From: an uncultured Pseudoruegeria sp.
GTDB lineage: Bacteria > Pseudomonadota > Alphaproteobacteria > Rhodobacterales > Rhodobacteraceae
Direction of reading: 5' to 3'
DNA length: 64,000 bases
Assembly: GCA_947498155.1 (NCBI GenBank)
Contig: CANMJD010000003.1
Location: 310,001-374,000 of the forward strand
Shown here: in pieces, positions 50,364-59,355 of the stretch
Position numbering within the stretch: position 1 is the first letter of the stretch
How the letters are laid out: the number at the start of each line of letters is the position of its first letter
The notes under the pieces: generated by a model
Told to the model about the DNA's origin: nothing
What the model saw: the letters and a program-made list of their open reading frames with translations, nothing else
Database searches by the model: none
Program-made: the position numbers and the translations under genes

Positions 50364-51504
50364 GCTTCACCCGCATATCCTTGCAGGCTTGGCGTCACTG
50401 GCCGCGCCAATGGCCTTTGCCCAAGGCGTTCCCACATTTGATGCAGGCATGTTCTTGCAGCGCGAGCGTGTGCTGCAGCAAGCCGAACAGGATCTGGCGC
50501 TGCAGCGGGACCGGATAACCAAAGAGGAAGAGCTTGAAGAACTCGAGCAAGAACAACTCCAGGCGCTGGAAGACATCCTAGATGCCTCGACGCTTGCCAG
50601 CGGGAACTCCGGCGCGCTGGTCGCGAGTTTGGAAGCTGGTTCATCACCTGAAAGCGCCGCAGAGACGCTTTATGGTCCGGTTGATCCAAACCCCGGCGCA
50701 GCCCAGATGTTCGGCGACGCCTCTGGCTCCATCGAACAACTGATCATTCGCGCCGCCCAAGAAACGCACCACATGTCCGGCGTGCGCGCAGCGGGTCTAT
50801 CGCCCAAGCAGTGGCGCTGTCTGTTGCAGGCGCTGATCTGGCAAGAAAGCCGCTTCACCATCGGCGCGCGTTCCCCTGTCGGCGCATTCGGCCTGACCCA
50901 GATCATGCCCGGCACGGCGCAGGATCTCGGGATTTACCCCGCCTACTATGAAAACCCCTACATCCAGGTCAACGGCGGCGCGCGCTATCTGGCGCAGATG
51001 CTGGCCATGTTTGACGGCAACATCATTCACGGGCTGGCGGCCTACAATGCCGGTCCGGGCAATGTGCAACGCTACGGCGGCGTGCCCCCTTTCGCTGAGA
51101 CCCAGCACTACGTTCAGGTGATCCCCGAGCGCTACAATCTCTACCTTGCCCGCGTGGGCGGCGTTGACGCGCTCGGCACCATTGATCCTGTTCTGCTCGC
51201 CAACTCCACCATGAGCCTGACCTCCTTCGGCGCAGGCGTCTATGGCGACTACTCACTGCTCTCGGTGCAAGCGGCCGCCCTGCGCGTGCAGGACATCATC
51301 ACCCGCATTGGCGAAACCGACGACATTCACGCGGCCATGTCGCTCAACACCTACGCGCGGGCCGAACTCGCTCGCCTGTTCGCGATCCGCACGCGCCTCA
51401 AGGCCGCCCATACTCGCCCGCTCAGCGCCGCAGAACTGGCCATGGCGGCCGCACAGGCACGCGAACAAGACTTCATGCAATTCGATCTGGAGGTACTCCG
51501 ATGA
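50356..51504 (+). CDS. Lytic transglycosylase with coiled-coil N-terminal region (second VirB1-like)
   Basis: A 382-residue protein. The signal peptide (LAGLASLAAPMAFAQ) is followed by a coiled coil (about 38-80, Glu/Gln/Leu-rich), then the SLT domain with the catalytic Glu164 in LIWQESRFTIG, PVGAFGLTQIMPGTA and AAYNAGPGNVQRYGG. The last 150 residues are helical and unrelated to SLT. GTG at 50356 overlaps the lipoprotein stop. It is unusual for a T4SS operon to carry two transglycosylases; this one may be a structural VirB1*/VirB5-like fusion. Confidence 0.8.
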   Translation: MNKLHPHILAGLASLAAPMAFAQGVPTFDAGMFLQRERVLQQAEQDLALQRDRITKEEELEELEQEQLQALEDILDASTLASGNSGALVASLEAGSSPESAAETLYGPVDPNPGAAQMFGDASGSIEQLIIRAAQETHHMSGVRAAGLSPKQWRCLLQALIWQESRFTIGARSPVGAFGLTQIMPGTAQDLGIYPAYYENPYIQVNGGARYLAQMLAMFDGNIIHGLAAYNAGPGNVQRYGGVPPFAETQHYVQVIPERYNLYLARVGGVDALGTIDPVLLANSTMSLTSFGAGVYGDYSLLSVQAAALRVQDIITRIGETDDIHAAMSLNTYARAELARLFAIRTRLKAAHTRPLSAAELAMAAAQAREQDFMQFDLEVLR

Positions 51505-52280
51505 TCCGTTTTCTTTCAACCGCAGCCACCTGCGCATTGTTGGTTGCGTCTCCCGCATCTGCCCAAGGTGTTCCGACTATCGACACACGCAACATCGCCC
51601 AGGAAATTCGCCAGCTGCAGCAAATGTTGGAGGATTTCGGGATCCAGACCGACCAGCTCGACACGCTTCTAGAACAGCTCGACCTAGTGCAGCAGCAACT
51701 CGACACGCTTAACGAGACCTACGCAGCCCTGACCGGTGCGACAGACATCATCGAGATGGCCATGGGTGGTGATCTCGACGGGCTTCTTGATCAGGAATTC
51801 GGCGATCTTCTTGGCACCATACGGCAAATCCAAAGCGGCGATTTCAGCGGCCTGATCGGCAACGCGGCCCCTCAAATGGAAGGCCGCATGACGCAAGCCC
51901 TCGAGGACGCAGGATTTGACCAAGACAGCCTGTCCGACATGGCCAGCAGCGGCAATCCGGGCGCGGAACGCATTGCCAGTCAGGCGGGCACCGGGGCGGT
52001 GATGTCGGCGGCCGCTGAGAACAGTTATGACGAGGCCGCGCAATCCCTCGAGCGGGTCGAACAACTGGTTTCACTGATCCCGGACATGGAAACGCTCAAG
52101 GAAGCCGTCGATCACAACACTCGCGTCACAGCCGAGCTGGCCATTGCCATGACGCGCATGTGGGAGCTTGAAGCCATCCAGACCGTCGGCGCGGGCCAAT
52201 CCGGTGTGGTCGATGCAGCCACCCTGGCCGAAGAGCGCCGATATATGGACTTCACCCTGCCAGACTTGCGCGCGGACTGA
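51501..52280 (+). CDS. virB5: VirB5-type minor pilus protein
   Basis: A 259-residue exported protein. The signal ends at ASA near residue 21, then GVPTIDTRNIAQEIRQLQQMLEDFGIQ begins a long helical protein with Gln-rich heptads (LEQLDLVQQQLDTLNETY). This is the pattern of VirB5/TrbJ proteins located at the pilus tip. It overlaps the transglycosylase by 4 nt (ATGA). Confidence 0.85.
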   Translation: MIRFLSTAATCALLVASPASAQGVPTIDTRNIAQEIRQLQQMLEDFGIQTDQLDTLLEQLDLVQQQLDTLNETYAALTGATDIIEMAMGGDLDGLLDQEFGDLLGTIRQIQSGDFSGLIGNAAPQMEGRMTQALEDAGFDQDSLSDMASSGNPGAERIASQAGTGAVMSAAAENSYDEAAQSLERVEQLVSLIPDMETLKEAVDHNTRVTAELAIAMTRMWELEAIQTVGAGQSGVVDAATLAEERRYMDFTLPDLRAD

Positions 52281-52284
52281 TCCC

Positions 52285-52935
52285 ATGAACAGCGAGGCAG
52301 AAATCATCGAAGAGGAGCTCGTCTATGGCGCACGACGACGCGAGCTCATGTGGCAGAAACTGGGGCTGACAGGCATGGCGTTTGGCATGGCAGGTTGCCT
52401 CGCCGCCGCCCTCGTTGCCCTGTTCGACGTGGACCCGTCGCCTATGATCGTGCCCTTTGATAGCGAAACCGGCATGGCCCTCCCCAATGCCATGGTTGAA
52501 GCGGTCTCACTCACGGAACGCCCCGCTATCATCGAGGCTCAGGTCTACCGCTATGTCATCGATCGAGAGACGTACAATCAGCTCGACAATGACGTGCGTG
52601 TGCGGCGGGTCCTGGACCAGTCGGACGGCGCGGCAGCCGCAGGGTTGCGCGCACTTTGGACCAGCGGCCATGAGGCCTATCCGCCCGATAGCTATGGCAC
52701 AGATGCCCGGCTTGAGGTCGAGATTCTGTCGATCACCCATATCAGCACCAATCGTGCCCAAGTGCGCCTTCGCAAGCGGCTCAACTCACCGCGCGGCAGT
52801 CAAAACGGGCTCTTCACCGCAACCCTGATGTTTGAATTTCGGCCCGAGAATAGCCGGTCAATCGACGATGTCTGGCAGAACCCATTTGGCTTCACCGTCA
52901 CAGAATACGCGATCCGCTCGGATCGTCTGGAGTAA
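52285..52935 (+). CDS. virB8: VirB8-type inner-membrane assembly protein
   Basis: A 216-residue protein. An N-terminal cytoplasmic tail (residues 1-25, YGARRRELMWQK) leads to one membrane helix (LTGMAFGMAGCLAAALVALF) and a periplasmic NTF2-like domain with VYRYVIDRETYN and VRLRKRLNS. VirB8 organises the T4SS core. A short 4-nt gap follows virB5, and virB9 is 3 nt downstream. Confidence 0.88.
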   Translation: MNSEAEIIEEELVYGARRRELMWQKLGLTGMAFGMAGCLAAALVALFDVDPSPMIVPFDSETGMALPNAMVEAVSLTERPAIIEAQVYRYVIDRETYNQLDNDVRVRRVLDQSDGAAAAGLRALWTSGHEAYPPDSYGTDARLEVEILSITHISTNRAQVRLRKRLNSPRGSQNGLFTATLMFEFRPENSRSIDDVWQNPFGFTVTEYAIRSDRLE

Positions 52936-52938
52936 ACC

Positions 52939-53634
52939 ATGCGTCGCCTGTTCTTGATCCTCGCCCTCATTGTTCCCATTACTGGCACCGCCTATGCGGA
53001 GACTCAGCCGCGACAAGGCCCCTATGATGCACGTGTCAGGCAGGCCACCTATCAGGATGGGCAGGTCTATCGCATCCGCACAAGCCTGACCCACGTGACC
53101 AGCATCGAGTTTGGTCAGGGCGAGACCATCCGCTCGATCATTGCGGGCGATACCGAGGGCTTCCTTTTGGACGGCGTGCCCGGAGGCCAGGCCTTTGCGA
53201 TCAAGCCAGTCTCGCGCGGCGCGCATACCAACATCACCGTCTATACCAACCGGCGCAGTTACTATTTCAATGTGACCGAGGCGAGCTCGCCGACCTTTTA
53301 CGTTATTCGTTTCACCTATCCCGAGGCAGCCCCTAGGCAATCCCGTGTGGCAACGAACCAACCAGCAAACCATGCCTATGGCGTCAGCGCGCGATCCGAG
53401 ATCACCCCGCGCGAAATCTGGGACGACGGGACCTTCACCTATTTCCGCTTTGCCGCGAACGCGCCGCTACCTGCGATCTTTCGCTGGTCCGGTGGCAATG
53501 AGCGCAGCGTGAATGCGCTCGCGCGGCCAGACGGTGTGATCCGCGTTTCAGGCGTCAGCGATAGATGGGTTCTCAGGCTTGGTGATGACGAGATCTGCGT
53601 CCAAGAGATGAGCGAGGCACATCAGGATGAGTGA
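52939..53634 (+). CDS. virB9: VirB9-type outer-membrane-complex protein
   Basis: A 231-residue protein. The signal peptide (LFLILALIVPITGTAYAE) is followed by a beta-rich VirB9/CagX fold: VYRIRTSLTHVTSIEFGQGETI, FAIKPVSRGAHTNITVYTNRR and DDGTFTYFRF. It forms the channel ring with VirB10 and VirB7. The 3' end overlaps virB10 by 8 nt. Confidence 0.92.
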   Translation: MRRLFLILALIVPITGTAYAETQPRQGPYDARVRQATYQDGQVYRIRTSLTHVTSIEFGQGETIRSIIAGDTEGFLLDGVPGGQAFAIKPVSRGAHTNITVYTNRRSYYFNVTEASSPTFYVIRFTYPEAAPRQSRVATNQPANHAYGVSARSEITPREIWDDGTFTYFRFAANAPLPAIFRWSGGNERSVNALARPDGVIRVSGVSDRWVLRLGDDEICVQEMSEAHQDE

Positions 53635-54940
53635 AACAGCCGAGCTTAAGAAGCGCCTCGAAGCACTTGAAGGAAAACCAAAGAATCTAAAAGCGCGGCC
53701 ATCTTTTGTCACCATCGCCCTGGGCATTGGGGCAATCGCAGCCCTTGGTGGTCTCTTGCTGCTGTTCTCTGGCAGCTCTGAACCCGAAAGCCTGGAAACC
53801 GCATCACCGGATGAATTCCAAGCGGCGGGACCGGGCTTTGGTGCGCTCGAGCCCACGCCTGCACCGATAGACACAACCCCGCCGCCGGAGCCGCAAGCAG
53901 ACAGAGAAACAGAAGAGCTGCGCGCGCAAATGGACGCTATGCGGGCCGAACTTGAAGCACTGCGCAACGCGCCAGCACCTGAGGCTCCGACCGTCGATAC
54001 AGAAGCGCTGGATACCTTGGGCTCAGAAATCGATGCCCTGCGCAGCGAGGCAGCAGCAACGCAAGCCGCCTTGCGCGAGGAGCTGGAAGAACGCACACGG
54101 CAAATCCAGCGCCTGCAAAATGATCTGGAGCTTGCACGCCTAGAAGCCCCGCGCTCGCCTGCACCAACCGGACCCACGGCCGAAGAACTGCGCCTTCAGG
54201 AGCTCGAGCGGCGGCGGCAAGCCGAACTTGAGGAACTGCAAGCCCGTATCGCCAGCCCGATCATCGCCTTTGGCGGCACCGGAAACGGCAACAATGAAAC
54301 CGCCGCCGAGCAGCGTCGACTTGATGGCGACACAGACTTTGTCCGTAATGGCGCTGAACCCGCCGAGGTGACGCAGGCCCAGGTGATTGTGAACCCGTCA
54401 AACACGGTCGTTCAGGGCACGATGATCCAGGCGGTGTTGGAGACAGCGATCGACAGCTCGCTCGCCGGTCAGGTCCGCGCGATGGTGTCTGAAGATGTTC
54501 ATGCCTATGACGGCTCGCAGATCCTGATCCCGCGCGGCGCGCGTCTGATCGGGCGATATCAATCTGGCCTCGACATCGCGCAACAACGCGTGACCATCGC
54601 CTGGGACCGGATCATTCTGCCCAGCAACCAGACCGTCGAAATCAGCGCCTTTGGCGGTGATGAGTTGGGGCGCTCCGGCACAACCGGTTTCGTCGACAGC
54701 CGCTTTGGCACGCGGTTCGGGTCAGCCGCACTGATATCGCTGATCGGAGCCTTGCCCGCCGTGGCAGCCCAGAACACCGAAGATGAGATCACCTCTGATG
54801 TTCTGGAAGGCATTGGCGAAGACCTGCAAGACAGCGCGCAAAGCGTGATCGGCGAATACCTCTCCGTCTCGCCCGTGATCTATGTCGATCAAGGTGCCCG
54901 TGTCACCGTGATGGTTGATCGTGATCTGGAGATTTTTTGA
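53627..54940 (+). CDS. virB10: VirB10/TrbI-type bridge protein
   Basis: A 437-residue protein. The membrane helix is near residues 28-47 (ALGIGAIAALGGLLLLFSG). A proline- and glutamate-rich stretch and coiled-coil segment fill 60-200, followed by the C-terminal TrbI domain (GTMIQAVLETAIDSSLAGQVRAMV; ILIPRGARLIGRYQSG; FVDSRFG). It spans both membranes and conveys energy to the outer ring. Its length is usual for this family. Confidence 0.93.
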   Translation: MSETAELKKRLEALEGKPKNLKARPSFVTIALGIGAIAALGGLLLLFSGSSEPESLETASPDEFQAAGPGFGALEPTPAPIDTTPPPEPQADRETEELRAQMDAMRAELEALRNAPAPEAPTVDTEALDTLGSEIDALRSEAAATQAALREELEERTRQIQRLQNDLELARLEAPRSPAPTGPTAEELRLQELERRRQAELEELQARIASPIIAFGGTGNGNNETAAEQRRLDGDTDFVRNGAEPAEVTQAQVIVNPSNTVVQGTMIQAVLETAIDSSLAGQVRAMVSEDVHAYDGSQILIPRGARLIGRYQSGLDIAQQRVTIAWDRIILPSNQTVEISAFGGDELGRSGTTGFVDSRFGTRFGSAALISLIGALPAVAAQNTEDEITSDVLEGIGEDLQDSAQSVIGEYLSVSPVIYVDQGARVTVMVDRDLEIF

Positions 54941-54942
54941 CC

Positions 54943-55938
54943 ATGGCGGCCAGCTATTTGCAAAGCTCGATGGACAAGATCCCCGAGGCACGTGACCCAA
55001 AGTTGATTGAGCTCTGCATCAATCCCGACGGTACGCTTTGGGCGGAGTTTCAGGGTGATCACTTCATGCGGTCCGTAAATCGACGGCTTTCGCAGAACGA
55101 GATCAAGGATCTGGGCAACCAGATTGCTTCGGCCGCGAACACTACGCTCAGCCGAACGAAACCGATCGTGTCGGTCAGCATCACCTACCGTGACCGCCCG
55201 ATCCGCGCGCAAGTCATCCAACCACCGGCCGTCGATGGCGGTTACGCAGTTTCTCTGCGGTTCTTCGCTGACCTTCCGTTAGAACAGATCAAGCTGTCTT
55301 ACCTGTTCGGAAAAGAGCGCAGCAACGAGGGTGCAAGACGCGAGCGCAATGCCGAGCTGCGCGATGTCGTGGCCACCGGCGACATCGACGCCGCGATCAA
55401 GTTTTGCGTCACCCACAAGCTCAACATGATCGTCTCCGGTGGCACCTCGACCGGCAAGACCGTCACGGCACGTAAAATCCTCTCCTTCGTGCCCGCCGAC
55501 GAGCGTATCGTCACGATCGAAGAGGCCGCTGAACTGCGTCCGACGCAGCCCAATGTCGTCACGCTGATGTCTGATCGCGACGAAGCCACACGCAGCGCTG
55601 ATGTCCTGCTGACCTCCACCCTGCGCGTGCGGCCGGACCGCATCGTCTTGGGCGAAGTACGCGGCAAAGAGGCCATGACCTTCCTCGAGGCCATAAACAC
55701 CGGCCATGGTGGCTCACTCACCACGCTCCATGCTGAAACGCCGCAGCTGGCGGTTCAGCGCCTGGCCATAGCCGCCCTGAAGACCGATGTGCCCATGACA
55801 TACCAGGACATGAACGACTACATCTCCCGCTCGATCGATGTGATTATCCAGGCCGGTCGCCATGAAGGTGCGCGCGGCATCACCGAATTTTACCTGCCGG
55901 TTGATCCGGCCCATTCAAAGGAAACAGCCCATGTTTGA
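54943..55938 (+). CDS. virB11: VirB11-type T4SS ATPase
   Basis: A 331-residue hexameric ATPase. Walker A reads SGGTSTGKTVTA at about 164-172, followed by the Walker B/Asp box region IVTIEEAAELR. A conserved VLGEVRGKEAMTFLEAINTGHGGSLTTLHA block is the His box typical of VirB11/PilT-like secretion ATPases. ATG at 54943 is preferred over a TTG two codons earlier. The 3' end overlaps the DUF4177 gene by 8 nt. Confidence 0.93.
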   Translation: MAASYLQSSMDKIPEARDPKLIELCINPDGTLWAEFQGDHFMRSVNRRLSQNEIKDLGNQIASAANTTLSRTKPIVSVSITYRDRPIRAQVIQPPAVDGGYAVSLRFFADLPLEQIKLSYLFGKERSNEGARRERNAELRDVVATGDIDAAIKFCVTHKLNMIVSGGTSTGKTVTARKILSFVPADERIVTIEEAAELRPTQPNVVTLMSDRDEATRSADVLLTSTLRVRPDRIVLGEVRGKEAMTFLEAINTGHGGSLTTLHAETPQLAVQRLAIAALKTDVPMTYQDMNDYISRSIDVIIQAGRHEGARGITEFYLPVDPAHSKETAHV

Positions 55939-56107
55939 ATACAAGATTGAACAGATCAACACCGCCAAAACCAAGCCACCGAAGATCGAAGCGCAGCTGA
56001 CCGCCCTTGGCCAAGCTGGCTGGGAGCTGGTGTCGGTGGTGCCGGATTTCGACGGTGAGCACATTCTGAAAGCCTTCCTGAAACGTCGCACCGGCGCGAC
56101 CGCCTAA
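55931..56107 (+). CDS. DUF4177-like small protein
   Basis: A 58-residue protein with the DUF4177 pattern: a first strand MFEYKIEQI, a helix and LGQAGWELVSVVPDFDG, then FLKRR. The WELV segment is characteristic. It overlaps virB11 by 8 nt inside the transfer operon, a place where small DUF4177 proteins do not normally have a known job. It may modulate assembly or serve as a regulator (inference). Confidence 0.7.
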   Translation: MFEYKIEQINTAKTKPPKIEAQLTALGQAGWELVSVVPDFDGEHILKAFLKRRTGATA

Positions 56108-56127
56108 ACCTAACTGAGGGGGATCCT

Positions 56128-57126
56128 ATGGGCGTCGTCACCTGGATGGTTGAGACAACCGACAACTTTCTGGAAGACGCGGCCCAAACCACTTTTGGCA
56201 ACGTCGCCAGTCAGCTTGGCGGCGTCATTGCCGTTGCCTCGACGCTAGCTGTCATTGGCGTCTTCCTCAACATGGTGTTTCAGTACAAATCCATGGATGG
56301 GCGGACCGCCTTCTGGTTCGCCCTCAAGCTCATGCTGATCTCTCTGTTTGCGATGAACTGGGTCCAATTCAACGCTGTGGCCGGTGCCCTGATCGATGGG
56401 CTAGACCAACTTGCGGGCGGCATGGTGGCGGGGCTGGGCGGCGGCGGTGCAGGTGCATCCTACTTTGCCGAGGCCTTCGACGATCTCATCGAAGAATTCG
56501 GCAACTACCTGAACGCGGCCGGTGACAACATGCATTGGATGGCCGGAGCCCTGATCGGCGCGATCGGCGCATTCCTCTTGGGCGTCATCGGCGCGCTTTG
56601 CGGTCTTGTGCTGATCTTCGCCAAGATCATGCTGGCGTTCATGATCGGCATTGCCCCAATCATGATCGCGCTCTCGCTGTTTGATGTCAGCAAGGACTAT
56701 TTCCATCGCTGGCTGTCCAGCACGGTATCCTACGCGCTCTACCCCCTCGTGATCGCAGGGGTGTTTTCCACCGTCGTCGGCATGTCGCGCTCGCTGATGA
56801 CCGAACTCGGAGATCCCTCCGGCGCAAGCAACATTGGCGCGCTGGTGCCCTTCTTCATGATGATGTTCCTCGCGGGAGGCATGATCATCGCCACCCCGCT
56901 GATCGTACGCTCTATCTCAGGCAACTTCATGATGGCCGGACCGCCGAGCATTACCGGCCCAGGCGGTTTCGCCAAAGGCTTAATCGGCACTAAAGGCTCA
57001 CGGGCAAGGGCGCGGTTTGGGACGAGGTCGAATGCTGAGATTGCAGGGGCTGGGATACGGCAGGCCGGCGGTGCGACTGCTTCAATGGTTAAGCGGGTGG
57101 CAGAGCGGGCGAAGCGGTTGGGCTGA
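56128..57126 (+). CDS. virB6: VirB6/TrbL-type polytopic T4SS protein
   Basis: A 332-residue protein with about six membrane helices (VIAVASTLAVIGVFLNMVF; FALKLMLISLFAMNW; LIGAIGAFLLGVIGALCGLVL; ILLAFMIGIAPIMIALSLFD-type helix; SSTVSYALYPLVIAGVFSTVV; VPFFMMMFLAGGMII). Acidic loops and a Gly-rich C-terminus fit TrbL/VirB6, which forms the inner-membrane substrate channel. A GAGGGGGA site precedes the start. It is the last gene of the rightward transfer operon. Confidence 0.9.
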   Translation: MGVVTWMVETTDNFLEDAAQTTFGNVASQLGGVIAVASTLAVIGVFLNMVFQYKSMDGRTAFWFALKLMLISLFAMNWVQFNAVAGALIDGLDQLAGGMVAGLGGGGAGASYFAEAFDDLIEEFGNYLNAAGDNMHWMAGALIGAIGAFLLGVIGALCGLVLIFAKIMLAFMIGIAPIMIALSLFDVSKDYFHRWLSSTVSYALYPLVIAGVFSTVVGMSRSLMTELGDPSGASNIGALVPFFMMMFLAGGMIIATPLIVRSISGNFMMAGPPSITGPGGFAKGLIGTKGSRARARFGTRSNAEIAGAGIRQAGGATASMVKRVAERAKRLG

Positions 57127-57167
57127 AGTCAGCTCTCAACTGCGGTCCATTCTTGCACCACCGCGAC

Positions 57168-57269
57168 ATGGTGGCATTCGCGAAACTGGCCGTTTACCGG
57201 CGCGAGCAGGTCATCGCCCACCGCTATAAAAGGCAGGAAACCGACATCAAAGCAGGCGCGAACGTTTAA
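57168..57269 (+). pseudogene. Possible gene remnant after virB6
   Basis: An open frame upstream of and through ATG 57168 reads GPFLHHRDMVAFAKLAVYRR, then EQVIAHRYKRQETDIKAGANV, ending in TAA at 57269. It has no ribosome site and its end overlaps the convergent thymidylate-kinase gene. It looks like the tail of a small basic protein truncated when the cargo was inserted, or chance. Low certainty. Confidence 0.25.
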
Positions 57270-57867
57270 CTTCGGAGAAGATCAGTGCAGCAACCTCATC
57301 GGCTGGGCGCTTAGCGTCAACTACCCGGCACCTTTCGGGTTCCTGCTTGGCCACTGTTAGCAAACCCTCTCGAATCCGGGAAAAGTTCCGTGTGGCTTCT
57401 GAAGGATCTCGACTGCCAGGCTCTTCGCGTATAGCGCGTCTTTCGAGAGCAATCACTGGGTCGATGTCCAAGATGAAAGTTAGATCTGGCATGGTTGGCC
57501 CAACAACCTCTGACGCGATATGCCTGTAGAAGTCTTCGGAAATGTTCGTATCATGCACCTGAAACGCATAAGTTGAGTCTAGGAAGCGATCACTGACGAC
57601 CCACTGGGAAGCTTTGAGAGCTGGCCTGATCACTTTTTCGACATGGCTCGCTCGTGCCGCTGAAATCAGCAGAAGTTCCTCAAGAGGTGTCAGATTAACG
57701 GCGCGATCAGCGACCAATATCGAACGGATTTCGGCACCGATCACACCCCCGTCTGGCTCCTTCGTTTTGAGCACGTCAAGGCCTTTATTTTCAAGTGCCA
57801 CAGCTAAAAGGTGGGTCTGCAACGACTTTCCACTACCGTCTATGCCTTCGATACTTATAAACGGCAT
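57247..57867 (-). CDS. Thymidylate-kinase-like nucleoside monophosphate kinase
   Basis: A 206-residue P-loop kinase that phosphorylates dTMP or a related nucleotide. The P-loop is GIDGSGKS (8-15), the nucleotide/base region reads KEPDGGVIGAEIR (variant of the usual EPGGT), the DR motif is SDRFLDSTYAFQ, and the LID is near EEPGSRDPSE. It is one of three cargo genes between virB6 and virD4, divergent from the radical SAM gene with 45 nt between starts. A chromosomal tmk would be expected elsewhere, so this copy is extra (inference). Confidence 0.82.
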   Translation of the reverse strand: MPFISIEGIDGSGKSLQTHLLAVALENKGLDVLKTKEPDGGVIGAEIRSILVADRAVNLTPLEELLLISAARASHVEKVIRPALKASQWVVSDRFLDSTYAFQVHDTNISEDFYRHIASEVVGPTMPDLTFILDIDPVIALERRAIREEPGSRDPSEATRNFSRIREGLLTVAKQEPERCRVVDAKRPADEVAALIFSEVKRSRLL

Positions 57868-57912
57868 TACATTCCCCTATGTATGTATCCTGTAAGTTGT
57901 GCGGCGGGTGTA
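57868..57912. promoter_or_regulatory. Short divergent promoter region of the nucleotide module
   Basis: These 45 nt separate the kinase and radical SAM starts. They contain TGTATG/CATACA-like palindromic repeats and AT-rich runs that could serve two divergent promoters. No element is certain. Confidence 0.35.
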
Positions 57913-59307
57913 ATGGATAAATCAAGTTCTGTAACGTTTGTTTCTGCGGGCATGCTTTCGCCTAAAAAACGCGATCATATTTTGGCCCGAAGGCAGCTTT
58001 ATCTGAATTATGGGGCGCTGTCTTTGGCCACCAAACTCGAATTGGCCGGTTATGATGTTGCTCTACTACATGGCGAGCACCGATCTCCCGAGGAAGTATT
58101 TCTGTATTTGAAGCAAACCAATCGATTCCCGTCGATCTACCCACTGATGATCTCTATTCCAAGCTTTTATGCACTTCCCTGGGCCCAAGCGTTTTGCAAG
58201 CTCGCAAAAATTTCTGACCCGCATTGCCGCATTGTCGTCGGTGGCCGCTGGGTTGTTGGCCCCGACCCAATGTGGCTGCGGGCCATGTTGCCAGAAGCCG
58301 ATGTGCTTGCCCCAGGTCTCAGCGAAAGCGTAATTGAACGACTTCTAACAGAAAGCCCAGTCCTCTCTCGTAGCTCAGAGCCGACTCCCAATTTTACCCT
58401 AAACCATCGACTGGTGGAGGGCTTTCGCCGTTACCAGCCTAGCATTGAGGCGTCGCGCGGCTGCGGGATGGGCTGCGCATTCTGCGAAGAACGTGACATC
58501 AAGATCGAAAAACTCGGGGAAGGCGACGCGCTAGCGGCCTCAATGGCCTTTGTTCACAAGCAATACAGCGGCGAGGAAATCCATCCTTACGTCCAAGCAT
58601 CAATGTTCTTGCCGAATGCCCGCTGGGCAGAGGGTTTCGCAAATGCGATGGACCGCCAATCGCTCGATATCTCATGGCGCACCGAAACTCGGTGCGACGT
58701 GATGACGCCCAAAACCATTGAGCACCTTGCTCGGGCAGGCCTACGTGTAATTGATCTCGGACTTGAGACAGCGTCTCCACGCCAAATCCAAGCAATGAAG
58801 AAAGCTCCTGATCCAAATCGCTACCTCGCTGCCGCTTCCGATCTTCTGGCCGCTTGCCATGACAATGGCGTAAAAGCTAAAATCAACGTGCTGCTATACG
58901 CTGGTGAGACGCGAGACACTCTTGATGAGACCACGGCTTGGCTCGACGCAAGGCGAGATGCAGTAGCAGGCGTTTCAGTCGGCCCTGTGCTCGCGTACGG
59001 ACCACCGAAAACGGCCAACCTTCTGATCGATGAGTGGCGTAGACTTGGAGCACGCCCAATTGATGAATGCTCTGCAGCGGCGACCGGCATAACCGCTATG
59101 CACCTGAGCGCTGACTTCCCCGCAGAAGAAGCCGAAGCAGCCAGTCTCGCCACTAGCCGCCATTTTATGGATCAGGACGCATATTTTGCGCTTAAGAGCT
59201 TCTCCTATTACCCGCGCGACTACGGTAGAGAGGACTTCGATCGTGACGTGGCGGCTTCCGATCCTGAATTGCTGCCTTTCAAGGTGCAAGAAACTGCAAG
59301 CCCATGA
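57913..59307 (+). CDS. Radical SAM protein with B12-binding-like N-terminal domain
   Basis: A 464-residue protein. Residues 1-150 form a Rossmann-like domain similar to B12-binding domains of class B radical SAM enzymes, but the cobalamin His motif (DxHxxG) is not clearly present. The 4Fe-4S motif CxxxCxxC has Cys184, Cys188 and Cys191 (SRGCGMGCAFC); a TIM-barrel half follows with GLETASPRQIQAMKKA. The module thus can abstract hydrogen from a substrate, perhaps a nucleotide or lipid. It is not viperin: the N-terminal domain is absent in viperin. 48 nt separate it from the HD gene. Base composition looks lower in GC than the flanking transfer genes. Confidence 0.8.
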   Translation: MDKSSSVTFVSAGMLSPKKRDHILARRQLYLNYGALSLATKLELAGYDVALLHGEHRSPEEVFLYLKQTNRFPSIYPLMISIPSFYALPWAQAFCKLAKISDPHCRIVVGGRWVVGPDPMWLRAMLPEADVLAPGLSESVIERLLTESPVLSRSSEPTPNFTLNHRLVEGFRRYQPSIEASRGCGMGCAFCEERDIKIEKLGEGDALAASMAFVHKQYSGEEIHPYVQASMFLPNARWAEGFANAMDRQSLDISWRTETRCDVMTPKTIEHLARAGLRVIDLGLETASPRQIQAMKKAPDPNRYLAAASDLLAACHDNGVKAKINVLLYAGETRDTLDETTAWLDARRDAVAGVSVGPVLAYGPPKTANLLIDEWRRLGARPIDECSAAATGITAMHLSADFPAEEAEAASLATSRHFMDQDAYFALKSFSYYPRDYGREDFDRDVAASDPELLPFKVQETASP

Positions 59308-59355
59308 GCTGAGCGGATAATGATTCCAATAAAGTGTTTTTTCTGAGGAGGATCA

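Noticed and set aside
50099-50689. Minus-strand open frame opposite virB4 end and lipoprotein
   Set aside because: It is a shadow of coding DNA on the other strand, with low-complexity Arg/Ser content and no motif.
57913-59307. Radical SAM gene as a true viperin
   Set aside because: The CxxxCxxC motif fits, but the large N-terminal Rossmann domain and sequence around the barrel differ from viperin, so only an analogy is drawn.
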